Below the pieces are notes generated by a model. It saw only the letters and a program-made list of their open reading frames with translations, ran no database searches and was not told the origin of the DNA. A stretch of DNA of 18,090 nucleotides from Trachelipus rathkii (lineage: Eukaryota; Arthropoda; Malacostraca; Isopoda; Trachelipodidae): positions 1 to 18,090 of the forward strand of contig JABUQX010021271.1 of assembly GCA_015478945.1 (NCBI GenBank). Direction: 5' to 3'. Each line of letters opens with the position of its first letter. Positions within the stretch are counted from its first letter, which is position 1. Below, one piece after another: positions 10,681 through 18,090 of the stretch. The position numbers were made by a program, and so were the translations under genes.

Positions 10681-12480
10681 TATCTCTTAATAATCGCGAT
10701 GACAACATGGAATAGCACTACTAGCATAACAAACTACGTGAGAGAAATATGACATCCAAAGTTACTATTACACCACAACCCCGTTCTCTCGACGACAAAT
10801 ATATATAAGTATAGGCTACTATAATCACTCATTTATAGATTATACACAGTTTTCGTGGAGTGCTACACCAAAGTGTCAGAGATAAATGACTTCTCTTTAA
10901 CTCAGATGAAGTGAGAAGGAGAACCCTTCCATCAACTCCCAAGTATATATATATATAAACTCACGATTAAAATCTAAATATAATCATTAGCAATACTAAG
11001 AAAAACTGCTTCCTAGAATACAGTGTTGCCCTGTAAATAAAGTTAAAGTATAAATTGTATAATAAAAAGACGTGTAAACATATACAGTAACTTTACCAAC
11101 ATATCTTCCGCCAGACTATCACAATATCAGCCCATTCCCCTGCAAACTATAACAATATTGAGCACTTGAGCAATTTAAATATGAGTCCAGCTACCACCTA
11201 TAATACGGGGATAGGAAATACAGTTTTGAAACGTCATAAAAAGGAGATATTTATTATCAACATAAAATGTAGCTCATCTCAATTTCGACAGAGATACCTA
11301 AGAATTAGCAGCTAGCTACTATGTTGTCGATTTGCACGAGTTAGAACTCTAGTGATCAACTAGTTAATTATCCACTCATATCAATATCTTCAAATTAATT
11401 GCTACAATGGCATAACGCTACACAATATATACTTGCTAAATCAATACATTAATGTCTCTCAATACATCTTATTATAATTAAATTCAAGAAGCGCAATTGA
11501 TATACCATAATAATTATAAACTATCACATGATTAATTTTCTAATTTGTGTCTATTTTCAAAAGAATTATACATAGGGCCCACACGAATTTGAAACATCGA
11601 GAGTGAGAAACTAGATTGTGAAACCATGCGAAGAATAATTAATTAAGACATTGTATATGTAGTCATTCTAATCAAGGTAAATGAAAACAAACATTTTGTT
11701 GTGTGTAATGGACTGAGACTATATAATATAATTAAGACAAAACGTCACCACCTAAGAAAAAATTATATCGTTTATCAAATGACTGAAGAAATATCATAAT
11801 TCGTCATCAAATTCCTATATCCTACTGATGTTATCGCAAACTCTATATAATAGAGATATTCTCGACATATATTCAAAAGATGGCACATGTTTTTAATAGA
11901 TCTTTTATATATAGTAGATCTTTTCTCTCTATGTTATATATAGTACATTGATGTTGCAGACGCTAATCATTACCTGAAATGTGATTCTTTGATGTATAGT
12001 ATATGCCAAAAATAAGGAGTAATATTTTCGTATATTAATAAAATATTCTCTACTAGTATTATGAGAAAATGTAAGATGAGTCATCAGTATGATGAAAGAG
12101 CATTGAGATAAAAAAGCTAAAAATGAATAGAGTGCGTCAGGAGGATTGACAGCTGTTTATCGTATAGTGAAGAAGGAGTTGCTATAACTATTAGTCATAA
12201 TTATATATACTATAAGAGAAGAGTAAGGCTATTTAATACATTAAATATATATATATCGATGAATTTTTTTAATGGTGGTTATTAAATAATGAAGATAAGA
12301 TTTAAAAGTAATATATCAAATAAATTATTTTTTCTAAAATTGTCATTATGTATAATTTATATATTAATTAATAATTATATATTAGGTTTTTATTTTATAT
12401 TCATATAAAAATAGACATATCATTCGAATATATATATAATAACAGATCAGCCTCAATTCCTATTATATTAAGGTTTTGTG
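10681..12480. other. Unassigned AT-rich sequence
   Basis: Gene-free on both strands as far as I can read. A short direct repeat, TAGATCTTTT, occurs at 11897-11906 and 11915-11924, each preceded or followed by TATATAGTA. The last few hundred bases (12230-12480) are especially A/T-rich. Confidence 0.45.
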
Positions 12481-12680
12481 CGTAAACTAAGATTGCCCGC
12501 ATTTTTTTTTTAATTACAAGTACCGAAGTATTTCTTGCAATTTACAAATTTAAAACCTGCAATTTTGCAGATACTAAACTAAAGATTAAGGTACGAAACC
12601 CATTGAATTTTAGAGAAGCGTTATTGCATTCTGGCGAACGCTAGAGATGCAGGTTTTTTTTGTTTTTTTTTATTTTAACG
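12481..12680. repeat. Cluster of nested inverted repeats before LINE copy B
   Basis: AAAACCTGCA (12552-12561) and TGCAGGTTTT (12648-12657) are perfect 10-bp reverse complements. Inside them, CTGCAA/TTGCAG (12557-12562 and 12565-12570) forms a tight hairpin with a 2-base loop. AGCGTT/AACGCT (12617-12622 and 12637-12642) forms another with a 14-base loop. The block is flanked by T runs (about 12501-12511 and 12654-12672). It could be a small foldback element, a structured part of an older repeat, or chance. Confidence 0.45.
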
Positions 12681-12689
12681 ATGAGCAGT

Positions 12690-13574
12690 ATGGTGATGGT
12701 AAACCATGTAGAACTAAATAATCGAGGTGGGGAGCAGGAAATGCGGTAGAAATGATGAAGGCGAGGAGTGGAAGGTGCTCTAACCTATTATATGCGGATG
12801 ATTTTGGTTTTGTGTGGTGATATAAATTTATTTTTAAAGTCTTTGTTAGTTTATTAGACGTGGTGTGTAAAAAGGAGGTGAAAGTAAAACGTGATAAGAA
12901 AGGTTATGGTTGTGTGAGTGAGGACAGAGTCCTCAGTGTGAAGTTACCGGTATGTTAGATCAGCAGCGGAGGCAAGTGTCTGAGTTAAATATTTATTCTA
13001 TATGTGGAATGAAAATGGACGGATGATGCAGAGTGTAATAGGAAAGTGTGATGGCAGGAAGGTGGCGGGCATTAAATCGGTTGTGAATGTTAAGTGACTA
13101 AGTCTTGATGCGGCTAGACGGTTTTGCATGAGGGTATGGTTTTACCTGTGGTAATGTATAGTAGGAACTATGGTCTGGAAAAGAAGGTATAGATCTAAAG
13201 TTCAATGTGTCAATGATCATCTAGGGCATGCAGGTGTAGAAAGCAATTAAATAAGTGAGGATGAACGTATTAGAGAGTGGTGTGTGAGGAAGAAAGGGGT
13301 AAATGAGAGAATAAGCATGACTATATTGAGATAGTTGGTTATATGGAAGGATAATTGAAAGTTCGGTTTGTTAAGCGATTATAGTGGAGAGTGTGTTGGA
13401 ACCACCGCTGGGAGACCGAAAGCAAAGTCGATTGAGTCGGTCGAAGCGAATGTCTGAAGGACAGCCAGACATGTGATTTGTGGCCAGCAGGCGAGAATAA
13501 TCGTGCATTTGGAGGAGAAATGGCAGGGTTTTGTATGGGGGCATGGTTTGTGCCTCACCTGGGCCAGGGGATGA
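12690..13574 (+). pseudogene. RT motif C to C-terminus of LINE copy B, broken
   Basis: NLLYADDFGFVW (from 12782) contains the RT catalytic YADD at 12791-12802. ENGRMMQSVIGK lies in a frame open 12999-13094, matching the 'YLGSVLNEGG.M' region. SLDAARR (13101-13121) and, after a shift, LHEGMVLPVVMYS (13124-13162) follow. Then come TMVWKRRYRSKVQCV (13167-13211), DERIREWCVRKKGVNERI (13260-13313), GECVGTTAGRPKAKSIESV (13386-13442), and QQARIIVHLEEKWQGFVWG (13485-13541), ending at TGA 13572-13574. The family's Cys and 'GRP.K..IESV' landmarks are in order at the right spacing. Multiple frame changes and stops inactivate it. I am sure of the LINE identity and less sure of the clade. Confidence 0.85.
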
Positions 13575-13810
13575 ACCTCACATTGACGACGGTATGGAAT
13601 AGTGAGGGTCCGTCGCGGTCCCATAGCCTTAGGTGGAATTCTGTCGACGAGTTGTTACTAATTAATGGTTACAGAGGGGGCGGTAAGGCTGGGCTTCTTT
13701 CGATTTCTGTCATTGTAACTCCTACTGCTTCTTTTCCGAGCTTGTGAACTGCACCTTACCCCCAATCTTGAAAAAGTGGCAAAGAGGAAGGTGAAGAAAG
13801 AAACGAAAGA
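12690..13810 (+). mobile_element. LINE copy B: 5'-truncated non-LTR retrotransposon remnant
   Basis: The recognisable part starts just before RT motif C and runs through the C-terminal domain to a clear ORF stop at 13572-13574. About 240 bases of probable 3' UTR follow, up to an A/G-rich stretch and then an AT tract. Loss of everything 5' of motif C is the usual outcome of incomplete reverse transcription in LINEs. The C-terminal wording recalls LINEs I associate with decapod crustacean genomes (from memory, not checked). The element has the same orientation as copy A. It may belong to the same or a sister family, but the two remnants hardly overlap, so this cannot be tested here. Confidence 0.75.
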
Positions 13811-13811
13811 A
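13575..13811 (+). other. Probable 3' UTR and A/G-rich end of LINE copy B
   Basis: Directly after the ORF stop the sequence remains balanced in composition to about 13770, then becomes A/G-rich (GAAGAAAGAAACGAAAGAAG) and runs straight into the AT tract. This fits a LINE 3' UTR ending in a simple-sequence tail. No AATAAA or pure poly(A) is present. The 89-codon frame at 13478-13747 crosses the ORF stop in another phase and is not considered a gene. Confidence 0.5.
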
Positions 13812-14325
13812 GAATATATATAATAACTATATATATAGTATATATTATGATATAATATAATGTATATATTATGATAGAATTAAATTAAATATAACCTATT
13901 TATATATATCATAGACTATATATATTATATATACAAATATATATAATATTATATATATAATATAATATAAAATATATAATATATATATAAAATAAATATA
14001 ATTAATATAATTATAGTATATATATATTATATAATATATATCAATAAAGATATATAGTAACATATCTATATATATATATATAAAGATAAGTATATATATA
14101 TATATATAGTATATATAATTATATACATATATATATATCTATAGAATAAATAATAATATAGTATATAATATTCATACTTCTATAGTAATATATATACATA
14201 GTTATATATATATATATAATTATATAATATCATTATATATATAATATTATATTATTAATTATATATATATATATACTAAACTATAATATAACTAATTTAC
14301 TATTAATAATAGGTTTATATATATA
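13812..14325. repeat. Long (AT)n-type low-complexity tract
   Basis: Roughly 500 bases of nearly pure A/T alternation with occasional C or G, beginning directly after the 3' end of LINE copy B. It may have grown from a simple-repeat tail of the element, which is common for some LINE clades, or be an independent microsatellite. The length is probably unreliable. Confidence 0.85.
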
Positions 14326-16097
14326 CTCAAACCTTCCTTCTGCAGTGTAGGTTGAGGAATACAACGTTGATGCCTTAAATTCTTAACTTCAACTGTACGG
14401 TAATGTCTTTACTGTCACAGCCTATATGAACTCAAAAGTAAATTTACAAACATGAAACTTTTCATATATATATTTTTAAAAGAAAAAATTAAAATGCCAT
14501 CTCAGAGAAAACTATAAAAAACAAAAGTAATTAAATTTTATATATGGTCTAGGCTGCATAATAAAATGACACAAATTAACAAAGCTTAAAATATTTGCTA
14601 AATAGATACAAGAAATTATTAGCTATATCATACAAAGTCTAAAAATAATTATTTTCGAAACCCATTTATTACACTAAAAATAACTTTCATAACTTGATAG
14701 ATTCTAAATTTGAAAGCTTTAACAGTCACAAATTTTAATCCTTTAATAAACAAGTGTACCCAGATAATTTATACTATTTCCCTGAAAGATTCAATGAGCC
14801 CAAATAATTTCTTGAACCTAAGAAAAGTTCTTAAATAACAAAACTGGTTAGAATTAAAATAGCTACAGTACGTATAATAATCAAGTTATATTTTAACTTG
14901 AATAAGAATAGACCCCATTAAAATAAAGATGAAATTACACAAAAAACCTAAAAAAAAAATTCACCATTTAGATAAATTTAACTAAAGTGGATGTGTTTCT
15001 ACATTAATGGGACGGGTGCGTTAGCACTTCGCAAAAAATCGGAAAAATTTCTGCTAACAATACTTGATGTTTGTTTTTTGATGATATTATCCTTGCAAAG
15101 AAGGCGTTTAGAAATTTGTGTAGATTTATTTCGCCACCATCTATCATGAATCAGCAGTTTTTTATCAGCAAGTTTTTAACATGAATTCTGCTGAACCAAA
15201 AGATTTTGCAAGGCGGATTTCCTGAAAACTTGCAACATACGCATATTCTTGTAATGAAATAACACACACATGCAGCAATAATATAAAAGGAGAAAACTGT
15301 TTTATTATTTTGATCTTTGTTGCTAATCAACTTTTTTTTTACCATAAATTTAAACAAAGTTATCAGGAATTATACCAAAATTTAAACATATTTTGTGGTT
15401 ACCAAACATTTCAAACTTATCCATATTTACAAATTGAAAAAGAAAGGGTGGGGGGGAAGAAAAGAGGAAAAAAAGATAAATATGGCATTCGGATTTTTTG
15501 TTATAATACGCGCCCACATATTAAGCAGCTCATGGAAAAAAAAAAAGTTTTTCCCTTAAAATAGTCAAAAAATTTAACCTTGCTCAGGGGCAAAACAATT
15601 GGGTATACAAACGAAATTCAAATAAAAAAGGCATAACTCGCCTAATCTCAGATGTCCTGAAAAATTACTAGTAAAGAGATGTGGTTAAGAAAATTACTTG
15701 AATTTTTCTTTTTTTTTTTGCAACAAAAGAAAAATCATAATAACTTTTTTATTAAATATCCAATTAATGAGAAACTTTCAGAGCATGTATAATTAATTAT
15801 TTAACATCATATTGGTCTAATATAATTTTTTTGTATACCAAACGCTGTTCATGGGAAAAACACACATTTAAAAAGGTTCCCGCAGTAGCACAAAACCATG
15901 GGCATACCAGATAAATTTATCTAATAAAAAGAGTGTGTGGTATCACGTTATAAAGGCCATAAAATTTCATTTCTTATTCAGATGAATAATAAAAATGTTG
16001 CTTGACACCAATCATTAAAAAAAATTCGGTAGACAAAAAGAAAAACAACCTGTAGAGACCTGAATAGGTTTGAAACGACATTTTAGAAAGTGCATAT
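14326..16097. other. Unassigned A/T-rich block of distinct texture
   Basis: After the AT tract the sequence changes to ordinary, non-repetitive DNA with homopolymer A and T runs. Frames at 15151-15357 (minus) and 15310-15564 (plus) have no recognisable motifs. The plus one lacks an ATG and includes a G run (GGGTGGGGGGG near 15447-15457). A perfect 14-bp palindrome, AGATAAATTTATCT, lies at 15909-15922 between ATACCA (15904-15909) and TGGTAT (15938-15943). No protein of known type was seen on either strand. Confidence 0.4.
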
Positions 16098-16665
16098 CTT
16101 CTCTCTATCATTCTGTCTGCTCCCTATCTTGATCTTCATGCTTCTATTCTTCACATCAGTTCTATTTCCTCTCTTTTCTCTCACTCCCTCCCTTGTCTGC
16201 TTCCTCTGTTCCTATCTCTACTTGCTTCTCTCATGCCTTTCTACTCTATTCTCTCTCTATAATCGCTTTTGTCTAATTCTGACTCTTCTCTCTTCTTCTC
16301 ATCTAGTCGCTGATCTGACCTTTACGCTTCTATGCTGCTGCTTATGCTTTTCTTCTTTGAATCGTTTCTGTTTGAGTTGTTCCCCCCGGTTTTCCCTTTT
16401 TTTCCTTTTACTCTTCATCCCCTCCTTATTCATCCTCACTCCTAGAATAGATCAAAGTCGCTTTTCTTTGCTACTTTTTTTTTCTCTCAATATTCCTCTC
16501 CTCCATCTCGCTCCCTTTCTCTCTTACTCTCTTTCTCTCTTCTCTTCGCTCTTCTTCCTTCTTCTTCTACTATTCCTATTACTAATCTATGTACTCTATC
16601 TACTTTATCTACACCTACCTTTATTTCTGCAAAATCTATATTTTATCCCAATGCTTCACACAATC
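16098..16665 (+). repeat. Pyrimidine-rich (CT) tract upstream of LINE copy C
   Basis: Nearly 570 bases in which the plus strand is overwhelmingly C and T, rich in TCTC, CTTC and TTTC. Because all stop codons need A or G, the tract is open for 198 codons (16090-16686), giving a Leu/Ser/Phe-rich translation. I regard that frame as a by-product of composition. The tract adjoins copy C, whose coding strand is also pyrimidine-rich, so it may be the decayed upstream part of that element. No endonuclease or RT box can be read in it. Confidence 0.6.
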
Positions 16666-16680
16666 TACTGTTCCTGTCAA

Positions 16681-17572
16681 TCATGACCTTCTACTTCCTT
16701 CATCTTCTACTATCCATCCGGATCCTTTTTATCCTCAAAATCTATAGAGGGATCTTTTGTTTTTGTGCTTGACATATTGAATGCCCTTGATCGGACATGA
16801 CACACGACACAACTCTCTAAGCTTCTTTCCTTTGGGTTTCTTTCTTCTCTCTGCTTACTAATGTCAAGTTTCCTCACATATTTTCTATATCTGCACTTAT
16901 TGAGGGAACGTCCTCTTCCTCTTCCTTCCTGTTAATTGTAGTGATCAACATAGTTCTGTACTGTCTCCAACTTAATTTTTACTTTTCATCAACGATCTTC
17001 TCCGCTACACTTCTAACTGTTTATTCTTATGCTGGTGACTAAAGTCTCCATTTATTCACTTATTTCAAATCAGACCCCTCTTTTTCATTTAGAGTTGTGT
17101 CACTACTTCAGCATTTTGATTCCATTCTTGCCAATCTGAATTGGAATTCCAAATTTGAATAGAAACTGGAATTTATCTTGGAATCCTCACATCACGAAAG
17201 TTGCTAAGGTTGACTCAAAGAAGCTGGGAGTTCTGGTCAGGTTGCTGATTTTATTTTCTTAAGAACAGCTACTTCATTTATGTAATGGTATTAACCACCC
17301 ATGCATTGAGTTCTGTTCTCATATTTGTGGGGCACTGGTTCCACAAATCTTTTGGATAGGATTGAGTCTAAAGCTAAAAGCTAAACTGTCCCCTACTTTC
17401 AAACTCCCATGACTCTTTATCTCTTCGACGAGACGTTGGAGCAGTATCCTTTTTTAATAAGTGCTACAAAAGTAGCTCTTGAATTCCACAACCATTACGC
17501 CACCCTCGCATCACAAGGGCTGGCTGGCTTTCTCTCGAGTTCTGTGCAAATATTAGAAACTCTAGGCTTGTT
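16681..17572 (+). pseudogene. LINE copy C: RT and C-terminal part of a CR1/Jockey-like element, broken
   Basis: The plus strand shows a non-LTR RT in the expected order. DLLLPSSS (about 16683) resembles the 'GDLLSYLTH' block. EGSFVFVLDILNALDRT*H (16747-16803) is RT motif A with the catalytic Asp kept (LDIxxAxDRxxH). LLSFGFLSSLCLLMSSFL follows (about 16822-16875). DQHSSVLSPT*FLLFINDLL (from 16943) is motif B ('VPQGSVLSPTLFLLFINDLL'). SYAGD (17025-17039) is motif C with one catalytic Asp replaced (expected SYADD). NWNLSWNPHITKVAK (17164-17208) and SKKLGVLVRL lead to the C-terminal SLRRDVGAVSFFNKCYK (17420-17470) and HPRITRAG blocks. Stops, shifts and a shortened stretch after motif C inactivate it. 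The clade is not certain. Confidence 0.85.
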
Positions 17573-17599
17573 AAAAACAAAAACAAAAACAAAAAAAAC
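17573..17599 (+). repeat. (AAAAAC)n run at the junction of LINE copies C and D
   Basis: AAAAAC occurs three times and is followed by A8 and C. It sits exactly where plus-strand LINE similarity ends and minus-strand LINE similarity begins. It could be the simple-repeat tail of copy C or a microsatellite at the joining point. Confidence 0.7.
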
Positions 17600-18090
17600 T
17601 CAGACGAATGGTGAATTTGAAGGCCGACCTGCTCAAATAGATTGCGTTTAAAAGTCTGAAAGTCAATGCAAGTAATGTACATATAAGGTTGAGCCAAGCG
17701 GTTAAGTCTGAGGTCAGAGTGTTGGACATTAAAAGGATGAGACTTTGTAAAAAGTCTATTCGCACGAGCTCTCGCTAGATGAAGGGGTATGTGATTGAAA
17801 ATATCAGAAAAACTGTTTCCATTATAGTATCGAGAGCATAAGGGGAGTAAAGATAGAGTTTGACGGCGAAATAGAGATTATAGAGAGCTAATGAGAGCAG
17901 CAAAATTGACAAGACGAAAAACCGAAGGCGTGTTATAAAGGGTGAAATCGTCGCCATATGAGTAGATATGTGAAGAAGCAAATGAGAAATGGTCAATAAT
18001 AAAAAGTAGAAAAAGATTAGAGATAAAGCAGAACCCTGAGGAATACCACTAGTAATAGTTTGAAGGGATGAATACTATCCATCTTCAGCA
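17600..18090 (-). pseudogene. LINE copy D: RT fragment of the same type as copy C, opposite strand
   Basis: Read on the minus strand from the window edge: ITSGIPQGSALS (18056-18021) is RT motif B. FASSHIYSYGDDFTLYN follows, with motif C as SYGDD (17961-17947, usually SYADD). After a jump, FRRQTLSLLPLCSRYYNGN leads into one frame open down to about 17600. That frame carries HLARARANRLFTKSHPFN and LRLNRLAQPYM and ends in IDFQTFKRNL, which matches the C-terminal end of this LINE type. About 150 or more residues expected between motif C and the FRRQ block are missing, so the copy carries an internal deletion as well as a frame change. Its 5' part lies beyond the window. It faces copy C tail to tail. 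Confidence 0.85.

Noticed and set aside
13379..13747. 81-codon minus-strand and 89-codon plus-strand frames
   Set aside because: Both overlap the LINE copy B C-terminus in the wrong strand or phase.
15310..15564. 84-codon plus-strand frame
   Set aside because: It starts at TTG rather than ATG, crosses homopolymer runs (A, G, T) and shows no domain.
16090..16686. 198-codon plus-strand frame, apparently a hydrophobic membrane protein
   Set aside because: It lies in a C/T-rich tract where stop codons are almost impossible. The Leu/Ser/Phe-rich translation follows from composition alone, with no motif and no proper start context.
17409..17651. 80-codon plus-strand frame
   Set aside because: It is out of phase with the clear LINE C-terminal frame (SLRRDVGAVSFF...) over the same bases.
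17571..17765. 64-codon minus-strand frame
   Set aside because: The LINE copy D C-terminal blocks (ARARANRLFTKSHPF, NRLAQPYM, FQTFKRNL) are read in the other phase.
17685..17765. tRNA-like string (GAGCCAAGCGGTTAAGTC...GTTGGACATTAAAAGG) resembling a tRNA-Leu/Ser D-arm and anticodon region
   Set aside because: There is no T-arm GTTCRANNC sequence and no acceptor stem. The minus strand reads cleanly as the LINE C-terminal block (LRLNRLAQP), which explains the bases better.
17775..17996. 73-codon minus-strand frame
   Set aside because: The RT motif C of LINE copy D (SYGDD) is read in a different phase here, so this frame is a shadow.

Overview
This window looks like a stretch of intergenic DNA from an animal genome. 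It is strongly AT-rich, with long (AT)n-type tracts, and no host gene was found that can be defended. There are no bacterial-style operons, no rRNA or convincing tRNA, and no CRISPR array. What can be recognised is the decayed remains of at least four non-LTR retrotransposons (LINEs), all broken by stops and frameshifts. From memory, the conserved wording of their proteins resembles LINEs that are very common in decapod crustaceans (crabs, shrimps). A decapod or similar arthropod source is therefore my best guess, but it is unverified.

Layout. 1-1060 is AT-rich and ends in an almost pure A/T tract. 1061-2900 has no recognised content. 2901-4255 is less AT-rich and contains one open frame of 89 codons plus splice-like signals, but no recognised protein. 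4256-4376 is a short AT tract. 4600 to about 7800 (+) is a LINE remnant (copy A). It has an APE-type endonuclease, an Arg/Lys-rich linker and the start of a reverse transcriptase (RT), and it fades into very AT-rich sequence after about 6060. 7801-12480 is unassigned. 12481-12680 is a small block with several inverted repeats. 12690 to about 13810 (+) is a 5'-truncated LINE remnant (copy B), running from the RT catalytic YADD to the ORF stop. 13812-14325 is another AT tract. 14326-16090 is unassigned. 16098-16665 is a pyrimidine-rich tract. 16681-17572 (+) is a LINE remnant of a second type (copy C). It meets a further copy of the same type (copy D, minus strand, 17600 to the window end) tail to tail across an (AAAAAC)n run.

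How the parts work together. They do not form a functioning system. Every recognisable reading frame is a dead retroelement. Once intact, these elements would have encoded an endonuclease that nicks target DNA and an RT that copies the element RNA into the nick. I looked for a novel system and did not find one. The observations most worth a second look are the tail-to-tail LINE pair, the inverted-repeat block just before copy B, the possible exon block at 3059-3793, and the abrupt loss of protein similarity and rise in AT content after position 6060.
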